The position numbers and the translations under genes were made by a program. 64,000 bases of DNA from assembly GCA_037178855.1 (NCBI GenBank), contig JASJZC010000004.1, positions 682,001-746,000 of the forward strand, in the 5' to 3' direction. Position 1 is the stretch's first letter. Every line of letters begins with the position of its first letter. The DNA is from Oscheius sp. JU75. Taxonomy: Eukaryota; Nematoda; Chromadorea; Rhabditida; Rhabditidae. Positions 47,767 to 59,181 of the stretch are shown here, one piece after another. Below the pieces are notes generated by a model that saw only the letters and a program-made list of their open reading frames with translations, was not told the DNA's origin and did no database searches.

Positions 47767-48293
47767 GAAAAAACTTTTTAATTTTTTGAATTGTATTTTC
47801 ACAAATTGCGGATCTCCGTAGTATTCTTCTGCTATAGAATCCGATACTCCTTTGTTTGTATTGGTACCCCGTATATAAATCCGTTTTAATCAAATAGGAC
47901 GTTGTCCGGGCAACCAAAGTGTATCAGTCATTGTTTTGCTCTTGGCTTCATTTGCAATTCGCCTGCCTTTAAAAATGGAAAACTTATGTGCTTGCCTTTA
48001 GAAACGGGCCTCCTAGCACGGCCGGTGACTCAATGCCTACTATAGCGAACGATTAGTCATTTTGCTAAGCACACTTGCTTGTCATGCCTTGACCAGTCTT
48101 TATACCGTTATCGTTATCGCCATTGATTTCTCTCGGGCCCAAGTATATGTGTCTCTGTCTGAAGCCCTTATTGCCAGTTGGATAGTAGGTGCGTCACTTG
48201 AGCTCCACGGGGGATGGGGCTATAGCCTAGCTTGTTTCCTCTAATTTTCCTTCGTCACCATTCTGGGAAGGGCTTTCAACCGTATGCTTGTTA

Positions 48294-48853
48294 AAGCGAG
48301 TGTCCGGACCCTTTTCTAGTTTGCAAAAGTTAAAATTCAGGTATTTTGACAAGTCGTAGCAAGTCGAGATTGCACTGGCTTTCAGTTTCTGCAACTTATT
48401 CGAGCTGCAAGGTTGAGCCTTTTTGAGTCAGAAATGAGACGTAACATTAGTTTCGAAGTACCATATCAAGGTGAAACTGTTCCACAGGTAAAAACGAGAC
48501 AACCTCAATTCATAAGAGCATCTTTAGAAAATACTTTGGGTGCAAAACTCTAGTCTATGAAGTGAAAACTGTGGGGGAGATTACTGAACGCCCTAAACTA
48601 GGGTAGATTCGTTCCTGAAGCAATTGGAATGCATTCAACTTCTATTCTGAGTAGTTGTCTGGAAATAAAGGAGCAACATGCTACCAGAAGCAACAATTTC
48701 GACTGACTATTCTTTTTTCTGGAACTAGCCTTGACTTGCCAAAAAGAGCGTGACTTGTCGAGACAAGGCTGACAAGTACTGCCGAGAAAGCTTCTTGGCA
48801 AATGGTAACTTTTGTTCTGGAGTAGCAACCAAAAAAAGTCCGGACACTCGCTT
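48294..48853. mobile_element. 560-bp MITE with AAGCGAGTGTCCGGAC ends
   Basis: The left end AAGCGAGTGTCCGGAC (48294-48309) is the exact reverse complement of the right end GTCCGGACACTCGCTT (48838-48853). The next bases are pyrimidine-rich on the left (CCTTTT) and purine-rich on the right (AAAAAA), extending the pairing. TA flanks both ends inside the larger shared word TTAA, so Tc1/mariner-type (TA) or piggyBac-type (TTAA) targeting is possible. There is no transposase-size frame inside, so it is non-autonomous. It lies between tRNA-Ser(AGA) and the oac start codon, 150 bp upstream of the latter. Confidence 0.8.
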
Positions 48854-49003
48854 TAAGATGGGCTGACAGATGTCACTGGATCTGTTTTAGCGTTCTCACT
48901 ATTCAGTAATCATCCTACCAGTGTTTTGTATCTGTTTCTCTCAGTGTCCGTTTCTTACGATCAGAAGCTATGCTCAGAAGTTTAGATAGACAGTAGCTCA
49001 GAG

Positions 49004-52000
49004 ATGACTACCAAACGAGACGACCTTCAGGCGATCCGAGGCATCGCCATCGGTCTCGTCCTCCTCTTCCACCTTCAGCCACGCCGCTTTCCACTGGGGT
49101 TCGTGGGAGTGGACATGTTCTTCGTCCTGTCCAGTTTTCTCATGACAATGATCCTTTCGAAGGAGTGCTTCGGTACCAAAATGGTCACAAAGTTCTATCT
49201 TCGACGGTTCAAAAGAATCGTCCCGGTCTACTACGTGACCATAGCCTCTGTCTTTATAGGTGGGTACAGTTAGTTTCGTTGTGTGTGCTTACCAAGCCAG
49301 TTAGTGAGAATCATTGGTGCAGAAACATTGTTATTATGCCGAGGTATCCGTGACAACTGACTGGATAGAATTCGGATAACTAGAAACCAAAACTGTACCA
49401 TATAGACAGGCAAATGAAGAGAGAGTCAGACACTTTTGGCCACTCTTACAAGGAAATGTTGTCAGGGGGTGGCATCATTGGGGAGATGGAGAGCAGTCAG
49501 GGGGAAAAGGGGTATGACAATCGACAGAACTGTCTGGTTATACTGTAATGGAACAAATTTAGGTTGTGCCTTTCTCCTGCTTCAGCCTGACAAGGAACAA
49601 CTGCTGATTGATCTCAATTGGGCCGTATCTTTCACCTCTAACATACAGCCTTTTTTTGAAAAGAAAGGCTATTGGGACCAGGTACCCTTTTTTAAAACCG
49701 AATCATGTTTGAGTTAAGATCACAGAATACCGCTTCTTTGTCCATTGCTGGTCACTGGGTGTGGAAATACAATACTACGTACTGGCGCCATTTCTCATAA
49801 GCTCTTTGAACGGTCTGAGTAGTCGAGTTAGGTGAGTTACCACGTATTTACCCTTTTTCGACCTCAAGATCGTATTTTCTGTCTTTGCAATGTTCTACGA
49901 AGTTGTAGAATGGAACATTTCCCACAACTTTGTAGAATACACGAAGTTCGAAAAATACATTGTTGGCTCTGCAAACACGGATAGAATGCGCAGGCTTCAG
50001 CACTGCGATCGCTAATTAACTGGGCGTGCCCCAGCCGTTTTGTCTCGTCATAAGCGAGGATCGACTACGAGCAGAGGATAGCCATCATTAGCTTTGCGCA
50101 GAGGCGATAACGTAACCCGTGAAGCTTTGCTGAGGTGCGTTTATTGCTGGTTGAAAACTTTTCCCAATTGCCCGCGCTGTCCCCTGAAACATGGGAGACG
50201 GACGCAATTTTTGAACACTCCAAGGGAGTAATAGAACCAAGATTTTAGGGCCTATGTTGTATCTCTTCTGGCCTTGTTATCCCTCGCATTTCAATTGTCT
50301 TCCGGCTCAAAAGTAGCGTATGACCTCCTCCCTAGCAGAATGTGGCAGTTTCTTCTGGGAGTTCTTTGCTACGCAAATACGAATGAACAGAGTGGAAGGG
50401 ATACTGTAGAGAAGGAGAAACTCTTGGAAGAGAGTGAGCCAGGTAGATAAATAATTTCCCAAAGAATTCACATCCAGACACAATATTGGAGAAACCGAGG
50501 CAGAAGTGCTCAAAGGCTGACATATTCAAGGAGATCCTTCTTTTTGGTCTGGTCCTGACCGTACTGCTGAGTCCCAAAGTACTGACCACCAAAGTCATGA
50601 GGTGGGTCTACTCCAATCCTTGTCACCCTGAGGGTGTCTCTCGTTTACTGTCAGACTGTCAATAGTCCAAATAAACTGGCCGCCACTAGAATGAGGTGCT
50701 CTACTGTATACATAAACAGGATATTCTAGGAGATAAACGATTAATCATAAGGTCGAATAGTCTTCTGAACGAGTCTCGACCACCGTAAGGGTCAAACAGC
50801 CATGAGCCTAGATGAACTGGGAACTGTTTGAGAAAATTGCTAGTGAATAGGCTATGAAAATGTGTCACAATTAAGTAGTCAAGAATCTAAAAGATCATCA
50901 AGTTCAAGGATCTGAACTATGTCTAAACTATGAAAGCACGATAGGGTCTGTGGTTGACTCTGTTTATTTGTTTGTCTGATGTCACGAAGCAAAAATGGCA
51001 AATCAAAAGTTATTGAGAATATAGTTGGCCAGTCAGTTGTGAGCTGAAACCAGCAGCATGGGGAGCTCAGTTTGTGGTAGCTCGACTAGAAGTGAAAACT
51101 AAACAACTGCGAAGCAGCCGCAGGCTGCTGGTAAGAATATGGCCATCTTACAGACACTTCATTGGTTAGGTAGCCGAAGGTCTTTACATATTTGAGAAAG
51201 GTTCCCACGAGTAGACCATGAAAAAGCGCGACAGCCACATGAGAACGACTCTCAAAGATCGCCAACTCCAATGGGCACTAATTCCCACCATTTAGTGCTG
51301 AACTAAATTCTCTGGAATACTGTAAGAATTTAAACGATTCATGTAGTGCAGCCTTTACGGATTCTTGGTGATATGAACTGGGGAGATTGTTCTTACCCAT
51401 GCATTGTATGAGTTAAATAGAGTAGAAAAGACATTGAAGTATTGACCAATACTTAGTGGTCTTTTGTCCTGGTGTGTGTCGAGTAGACAATATCCAGATG
51501 TGCCGGTATGTCTCCATGACGGCATACTAGTATAATCGAATACGACTATAAAAGGATACTGTACAAAGACACGAAAACTTTTTTGAACTCACCAATATGA
51601 AAAGGAACGGAGAACATGATTCATAGTAGCCGTCCCTCTTTCAGAATCCTCAGCTGCTTCTCGATCGCCCTCCTCATTAAGTATCCCTCCTCTCTTTCCA
51701 TACTATCCAATCCTATACTCATCTACCTCGGTGATCTGAGTTATACCATGTACCTACTTCATTGGCCAGTCATCGTCGCAGCCAAGTACTACTACAGCCT
51801 ACGGGAACTGGATCTCATAGGTAAGTAACTTTTAAGACTATCTTACTGTCCCTTCAGAGACCATTCTTCTGGCTACAGTAGTCTTGTTTCTGACTCTTAC
51901 AGTGCATTATATTGTCGAGGTATGATCCATATTCACAGCCCGTAGCCAATCTCCAGAAGCCACTAGTCACGTCCAGAACAGCTATTGGACTTCTGGTCTC

Positions 52001-54845
52001 TGTTCTGTGTTTGGCGGGAATTTACATCTCCGAACCTTATTACAATCAGTGTTGTTTAAAGAGTACGACGAGCAAGGAAGAAAAGATTAGTGAGTTTTCC
52101 ACAGAAATTGTACTGAAACCAGAAGTTGCACCTCTTCCTCTAAAATTATTGACAGTAGCAAATGGCTTGCTTGTTATTATCGGATCTCCAAAAGTGGGTC
52201 AAGGGAACGAATCCAGTGACAATGAGGAGAAAGCATAAGATACTTTGAAGGCATACATGTTGCCCCAGAGAACGATTACCCGAGTCACTAGTTTTTAGCC
52301 AGAGTCAGTTATGATTTTGTATTTTCGTGACCAGGCTTCTATCACGGCGATGCTCTTTTCATATCCAGTCTCTGTAAAGCTTGAGACTTCATAAAACTTC
52401 CTTCAGACATCACTGAGGCCATTAAATGGAATCTGTACGAGTCGAAAAAGGTCTACTACAAGCTGCCATGCGATCCGGACAATATCACTCCTGTTTGGAA
52501 CAACTGGACGGCCGAACCCCAGCTCAGATGTCAAACTGTCAGTTCTTTTTCTGTTCTGTATCTCGCAATATTACAGTATTCAAATGGAACGCTTAAAATC
52601 CTCGTCATTGGGAACTCCATAGCCTACAGAGCCTTCCCTCTGATCAAAGAGGTCTTAAGGGGACGGTACAAGGAATTGCGACTCTTCAGTCGGAGTTGTA
52701 AGTGTCTTTTACTCTTAAAAAAACCGTACAGCTTCTCCTCCCCTATCGAACAAACATCCAGAAGTGACAGCAGCTGCGCGAATTGTGGCTGACCGCATGC
52801 ATGCCGACGTGATTTGGAATATTCATGTCGAAGTGTGAGTCTTGCTTGTGGAGTCCGAGTTTTGAAAGACCGAGTGGTTGCTCAGGGTGTAATCTCTTGA
52901 CTATTAGTATTGTGAACGAGAGCTTTAGCCACTTGGCCAAAATGACTTACAATACTCGCGTGACTAAACAACGCGTGTTAGCCCGCGATCTCGGTTCTTG
53001 TTAGTTCAAATCACTTTTCTAGTCACCTTTTTGTGTTCGTGACGTCTTAAAGAGTCTTTTGATACCAAACGCAATAGGGTAGATTAAGAGTGTTGATACT
53101 TTGAGACTGGTGTGGGCACTAACAAAACGGGTAGCGTGAGTCATGACACGGGTCAGGGGGACAGATATTGTGTGCACTGATCGAAATAGACACATGGCAT
53201 GATACCCTGACAACAAGATGGAAAACACAGAGCAGGGACCAGGTTAATCGAATAGATGACGTGCGGGACAGGCTCTCTGGGACACCAGTGTGGAGGGAGA
53301 GCCAACTGCGACACTTTGATACGGAGTAATAGGACGGACGGCATGGTACAGAACAAGGACTGTGAACAGGACAAACCAGATTCTTAGCAAACTAGCACGA
53401 GGCTAGAACTAGGAAAACAGGATCCACGGTAAGGACATAAGGCTTCTACGTCTGCTCCTGTAATGAATGGCTTACGTCCTCTCCATGGCCCCTTCTCGCT
53501 CTTTCTACAACGTTCCAACTGACTCCAGCTTTTTTTTCTCGCGGTTTCACCAGGGCTTGCTCGAATGATGCTGCTCTCCTAAACACGTGGAACAACAGGG
53601 GTTGGAAAAGGGTCTCTATACTTCTGTCCCCATCACTGCCAGACAAGAATCTAGGTGCAGGATCAGAACACTACCAGTCTTCCCTACTGGCCCGAGGGTT
53701 TCTAACAACTATACCAAATACCGCTGTGAATTCGAGAAAGACCGACCCAGGGCATGTCATCTTTCGACAGCTGCTAACAATTGGCGAATTCACAAGCCAG
53801 CTGTCCGAATTGCACCAAAACAAAACACGAGAATGTACATGGCACTGCCTCATCGCATTGTCTGGCTTTTCGGTTCGAAAAGAAGGAAACTGTACTGACC
53901 TGTGAGAGGCGACGGAGGCGAGGTTTCTAGAGCTGAGATCGTGGCAAATTGCGTGTTCAGCAATTTGCATGTTTCTGAGCACGGATTCAGTTTCCGGACC
54001 TTCAAGCTACTTTAGACATAGGACTGAGAATACCTGTGGAATAAGCACCTTTTCTGTCCTCGGAATGCGGTTTTAGGCCACGATTTCGTTTTCCGAGAAG
54101 AACTAGGACATTTCGGAATTGCTCTTTTGATTGGAGACGTCGAGAGCAGCATTTTGACACCAAACATACTCAGCAGAATTGTGAACTTGACTCAAATTCA
54201 TTCATTATCGACTTCAATTGTTTCCCACCAAAAGGCAGCGGTTTTCTCGACAAAAATGGTACAACAAGCTGACATTGACATCAATTTCCCTTAAACAATT
54301 TCCCTCAAAAGGCACGTTCAGAGATCCGTACATGATCAATCCAATCTCAAACCTGACAACAGACAGGGCATTCCTCGAGTTTCAGAGGAATCTCGACTAT
54401 TATTCGTAAGCTTCCAGTCAAATCAAGCCGAAAAGGGTTCCAGAAACCGGACAAAGCTCTTCATCATCGACTTGCCCTATTACTGGGCTGACAAGCCGAT
54501 TTGTCACGAGCTGGCCGTGCGTCTGCAGCACGGAAACAGTCTGGAGGACCTCAAAAGACCCAAATCTGTATATTTTCAATGTTATTTTCGGTCAAATTTC
54601 AAGTTCAGGTAGCAGTGAAGCAGCAAGTCCACCACCGGACCCGTTTACTCAGTCTAAACTGTTCAAAATGTCTGTATAATGACGTCGAGGAATACCTCTT
54701 CGAGGGCGACACCTACTGGTACTATAATCGGGCAAACCTGCACGGATACACGAAGGAGGGTGCACATTTCACGCCGGAATTCTTGAAAAGACTGAAACCG
54801 TTGTACGAGAATACTGTGGAAGATGTCTTGAAAAGGCTAAAATGA
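49004..54845 (+). CDS. Acyltransferase-3/SGNH membrane protein (oac family)
   Basis: Exon 1 (from 49004) encodes MTTKRDDLQAIRGIAIGLVL with the catalytic-type His in LLFHLQPRRFPLGFVGVDMF, then FYLRRFKRIVPVYYVT. Further exons follow: PDKEQLLIDLNWAVSFTSNI, HCWSLGVEIQYYVLAPFLI, SKVAYDLLPSRMWQFLLGVL, IYLGDLSYTMYLLHWPVIVA and GLLVSVLCLAGIYISEPYYN, giving about ten membrane helices. The C-terminal SGNH part has GTLKILVIGNSIAYRAFPL, ADVIWNIHVEGHDFV, TKLFIIDLPYYWADKPICHE and EEYLFEGDTYWYYNRANLHG. The family moves acyl groups onto extracellular substrates; nematodes have dozens of copies. Introns are unusually long for the window, one over 1.2 kb (52832-54075). Exon phases in 54180-54350 are not fully resolved. 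It is tail to tail with the Nova-like gene. Confidence 0.85.
49884..49937. repeat. Hairpin repeat, copy 2 (oac intron)
   Basis: TTCTACGAAGTTGT (49893-49906) pairs with ACAACTTTGTAGAA (49924-49937) with one mismatch and a 17-base loop. It starts with the same TTTGCAATGTTCTAC word as copy 1. Confidence 0.5.
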
Positions 54846-55009
54846 AGAAAGTCTACCTTATCCGAGAGAAAGTACAGGTGTTAAAAAGACAATCGGAATA
54901 CTGGGCAAGAGAGGGAGATCGGACCATTTAGGGAAGAAATTCACAACGTGGGAACGAAAAAAAAACTCGGAAATTTTGGTGGAGAATTTGGAGGTTCGTC
55001 TAGAATTGA

Positions 55010-56363
55010 TTAGCTCTGCCATCCTCCGAAGGGCTGGAAATGTAAAAGTAGAACAAAAAGTTCAAGAGCTTACCATCCCACTTGCACTTCCGAAGCTGCT
55101 GTCAAATCCTCCAGCTCCGCCGCCCATTCCCTGCTGCTGTTGCATAGTTGCGCTTCCGGGCATGCCTACAGGCTTGCCAGCCCGCGTGTGGGCCATTGCC
55201 ACGACTCCGAAGCCGAGACCCAAGGCCATAATGTTGTATTTGGCTAGGACCTGAAAGGATCTTGTTGAAAATTCAAAAAAACCTACATTTAGAGCCATCA
55301 TGACCTCCGTAATGGCGCTGTCTGTGAACCCGCTACTCCTGAGTACCTGCTGGAGTTGCTCGAGGAAGGCCAGCAGTTCCGCGTTGCTCATTGTGGATGG
55401 ATTCATCGAGAAGCGCTGTCCAATCGCGCCCAAAGGTTGCTGTGACTGTACATTCGGCTGATACGAAGGTGCATTCTGGTAGCCGTAGCCACCCATCGAG
55501 GCTCCAGGAGCTGCTGAAAAGCCGCCAGACGCGTAGGGAGACTGTGGTCGCTGTGGCATCCGGCTTCCATGCTCGCGCTCGATGTCCTTCGCATGATTCG
55601 GGTCGGAGGCGATTTTGAGGAGGACTGCCTCACATGCTGCTATCAGACTCTGAAAACCGATGCTTCCCAGTGAAAACAGGGCAAAGCCCCACGTTCTGGT
55701 CTTCGTTAGCGATCGCTAGTACCCGCTCCGGAGTATTCTGTGCCTCTGTAGAGCCGGCTTTTGGATGAATTTGAATTTTTACATCGTACTTGTCGCGAAT
55801 CTCCTTGATATTGGCCCCGGACTTGCCAATGACTAGTCCTGCCGAGTCTTTCCTCATTACTATTTTCATCTGAACTAGTTTTAAAAAAGAAAAACAATAG
55901 AACCAACCTCAGTTCCTCGAGAGACCCCGGGGAAGTCAAAAGCATCGCCGTCTTGCACATCATAGCTCTTCTCGTAGATTTTCTCGCCAATTACTCGAAG
56001 AACAGCCGTACAGTTTGCAATTGTGCCCGTGATCATGCAGATTCGCTCGTTTGTACCTAGAATCATATTTTTAGACACGAAAAGAAGCAGGTTTACCTGG
56101 ATATAACTCGTTAGTTTTGCTCATATTGACACTGCAATGATGATCTTTCTTCATCTGCTTCATCGAATCTCCTCCCTTGCCAATAATGGCCCCGACAGCC
56201 AACTGGGGAATGAGAATCTTAAAGGCTACATGGTCTAAACCCATTTTATTAACTATAAACCGAAAAAAAACAAACCATCTGGGCCTTCTTCTCTGGCTTT
56301 CTTCCTGGTCGGTCCGTCCCCGTCGTCCAGAACTCTCTTCAGTGTCTTCTCTTCTTGATCCAT
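55010..56363 (-). CDS. Nova-like KH-domain RNA-binding protein
   Basis: The start MDQEEKTLKRVLDDGDGPTR follows TTTTTAG. A basic nuclear-signal-like stretch leads to KH domain 1 (DHVAFKILIP, VGAIIGKGGDSMKQMKKDHH, NCTAVLRVIGEKIYEKSYDV), then KH domain 2 (MKIVMRKDSAGLVIGKSGAN, IKEIRDKYDVKIQIHPKAGS, SLIAACEAVLLKIASDPNHA), a Gly/Gln/Tyr-rich linker (GASMGGYGYQNAPSYQPNVQ), a helical part (LLAFLEQLQQVLRSSGF) and a Gly/Met-rich end with the last exon PFGGWQS (stop 55010-55012). Both KH loops keep GxxG (GKGG, GKSG). Nova and PCBP-type proteins bind short pyrimidine-containing RNA motifs and steer splicing or mRNA stability. All exons are open, unlike its inverted duplicate at 25366-26732. Confidence 0.87.
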
Positions 56364-56991
56364 CACGAAGGACTCTAAAAAGAGCGTGTCTTGCTGAGAA
56401 ACCAGTTAAAAAAGGGATACGAGGGGCTAAAACGCTTGGAACGAGGATCCGAACCAACCTCGAAGGATCTCTGACATCAGAGGGCGCATTCTCTTGGTGA
56501 CAATGGTCATTTTAGAGTGAGAAAACTGTATTCTTGATAACGCAATTCAAAAAAGCGATGCAGATCGATTGTAAGCATGAGAACTGCTCAGGCTTCTGTT
56601 CTAACAAATGTGCGATGGCTTATATCGATTTTTGGTCACTCTCTTGCTGTTTTTTCTGTCGGAAACATCCGTTTTTGGAGGAAAATACGACTGAGAACTG
56701 GAGAGAAAGAGGAGCAACTTGTAAACTTTGTGAAAGAACGGAAATTTGAAAACCGTACCTTTTTGAGCGGCGAACAAGATATTTCAAACGGGGCGAGTTT
56801 ACTTCAAGAACTCGTCAAAGATTCTTCATTATCCTATCAATTTTCATCAAAAATAGTTATATTTACATTAGTATGACTAATTTCTATGGAAATAGAAGAA
56901 TGAAACTGCGATTTGTCAAAAGAAAAGCTGAATAAATAGACGCTCAGAGGGGACAGAATGTTTAGAGCCGATCGAAACGACTCTCTCTGTC

Positions 56992-59073
56992 ATGTTTTTA
57001 CTTTTATTCATAATTGGTAGGCATATTTTGGGACAAAAATGTTGCTCTAGGTTCCGGACAGGCTGTTTCCGAGCCAACATGCCCGAAATTCTCCGTGGCC
57101 TTCGATTTCCAGCCCTGTGATCCGAAGGCAAGATCCCAATGTCCGGGCGGATTCACCTGTCGGTGAGGTTTTCGGACTAAGAGACACGAAATCTCGGTTT
57201 TTAGAAGAGCGAATGACACCGCAAACCCCTCAAACGAATTGTATCTCTGTTGCGACAATACCGTGATGAATGTCGACGAGTGGTTCACAGAGTCCGGCCT
57301 GATACCGGCCGTCCTACCACAGTTCCCACAGACGCGATTAAAAAGTGTACGACTAACGCAGGTCGACGGGGAGACAGATTTCCCGCGAGTTCACATCGGA
57401 GACGAGGTAGTAGTCCTGTCCTACGAGAACTACACGGCTGGAAGAGTCGTGATAGTCGAGTTCGATCAGCCACCGGCACGCGATGGATACCTGCATTTCT
57501 TGACCGTTGTGGGTGAGTCAGGGCACTGTGAGGGTCTGGCATAAACACTTACTTCGTGGAGTACTTCCCATAGAGAACAGAGGCAGCTAATGAGAGGGAA
57601 CAATCTTGAGTACTACTAGAAGAGTGTAACAGTACTACCGTAGGAAGAGGACTGGTAGTGAGAGTCGTGCAGTCACTGGAGCGCTGACTGAGAGTCAACT
57701 GGTGACTGAACTGAAAGTTAGCCAGTCACTGAGCTGTAAGTCGACTGGTCACTGAAATGAGCGTCGACTGGTCACTCAATTGAGAGCCATCATGTTCTGA
57801 CAGTACATGTCAGTGCTCAGATAGTCAAGCATCCTTGCAGCTACTGTAGCTTGGTTAGAGAACTGATGGTGAGAGTCAACTGGTGGTAAGGGTGAGAACG
57901 AGAGACAACCAGTTTGTCTCTCATACCGTTTGTATTGTAGCTGGTCACAGAACCAGAGACTGCACAGAGAGTCTTTCAGATCTCATACTATTCCAGAGAG
58001 TCGTGAGTCAAGCAGTCACAGCACTGAACTTCCCCTCAACCTCTTACACCTATTTTTTTTTCAGACGGTGGCTACAGACCAACCGCCCTCTTCCTGACTT
58101 ACAACATCCAGTCCATCGGAAACTTTTTGGTAGACACGGGTAGTCAACCGAATCAAGTGACCTTCGTAGACAACTCGACCATGGTACCCAAACGAGCACA
58201 GTGTAAGTTTCATCCCAGGTGACTCTTATCCATTCTAGATCGAGCCCAATACGCGACTCTTGCCTTCCGGACACCCTTCCCGATCGGGATGACTCCCAAC
58301 GGACAGGGTGAGTTTTCCAGTGTTGACGAACTGGGGAGAGACCCATTTCAGCAGCTGGACCAATAGACGCGGCGATGCTGATGAACGGCTGCCCTGATGT
58401 GACCTGTTTTCTCTCGAATACAACTATCGGAAGGGATCTGGGACAACCAATTGGAGGAACACTGTTCTATGTAAGAGAGATAGGATGTAGAGACTTAGTA
58501 CAGGGTGTCTGGATCAGAAGGATAATCCTCAAATGAAAGACAGATAGTCAACCAAAAGCTGAGGATCAGTCAAAGAAACATAGTGACGGCCAAAGAGTAA
58601 GAGTATTGTGAACAGCTCGATAAGTCAAGAGGGCAAGCTCGACTGAACTAGAGAGTAACTATCTGCCTATCCAGAGTTCGGTTGACTCATACCCTGCGAC
58701 CCTTCCGATCCTTGACTACTGACCAGATTCTGACCAAGTTCAGTATCTGTCGCTTTGTTTATGTCTCCAGACTTGCCCTATATCCAGTACAGAAGGAGAG
58801 ACAGTTAGAAGTACTGTACTGTCACTTAGAGATGTACTCTCTCTAATTATCTATTAGTGACTCATGCATCCTTTAGTTCTGTCTACTTAAATGGCTATTT
58901 CTGCACTGTCTCTCTTCCTGAATAATCTGTCTGCATACTTCAAAATATCAAAGCTTCAGCTGACCACCCGAAACACTCTCTTCGCGGTTGATCCAGACTC
59001 CCCGGAAAACTCTTCTTCTCCCATGGTAGCTGTTTCCGTCTTCTTCATGTTTCTACTTCGCCTCCTTTTGTGA
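56992..59073 (+). CDS. Secreted Cys-rich protein, probably GPI-anchored
   Basis: Exon 1 encodes only the signal peptide MFLLLFII; exon 2 gives GSGQAVSEPTCPKFSVAFDF, QPCDPKARSQCPGGFTC, and exon 3 RANDTANPSNELYLCCDNT, a CxxxxxxCPxGFxC...CC pattern like nematode lustrin/EB-type modules. Next come VDEWFTESGLIPAVLPQFPQ, VHIGDEVVVLSYENYTAGRV, DGGYRPTALFLTYNIQSIGN, FVDNSTMVPKRAQ, MNGCPDVTCFLSNTTIGRDL, and a last exon with LTTRNTLFAVDPDSPENSSS and a hydrophobic end (VAVSVFFMFLLRLLL) with no tail, typical of a GPI-attachment signal. An extracellular surface protein is inferred. C. elegans has related proteins of unknown role. The introns at 57514-58064 and 58471-58958 are long and contain tandem or low-complexity sequence. 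Confidence 0.72.
57663..57783. repeat. Degenerate 23-bp tandem repeat
   Basis: Four adjacent units, 57691-57714, 57715-57737, 57738-57760 and 57761-57783, each match AGTCNACTGGTCACTGAANT with a few changes; a partial unit precedes them and related words (GAGAGTCAACTGGTG) recur at about 57875. Intronic. Confidence 0.6.
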
Positions 59074-59181
59074 TAACTTGTTCGGAGTGATGTGAATACT
59101 GTTTGTACCTGGTGAAATAAAAAATATCTTCATTCTGCATCGAGATGTTTTTCAATTAAAACCAAGTTGAGATCATGGGAA

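Noticed and set aside
52920-53030. Third tRNA-like unit in the large oac intron (A-box TGGCCAAAATG, B-box GTTCAAATC)
   Set aside because: The box spacing of about 70 bases and lack of T-stem or end pairing make a chance match likely; only CGCGT/ACGCG pairs convincingly.
53446-53982. Open frames on both strands in the large oac intron
   Set aside because: No family, no splice partners, and overlapping frames of similar length on both strands.
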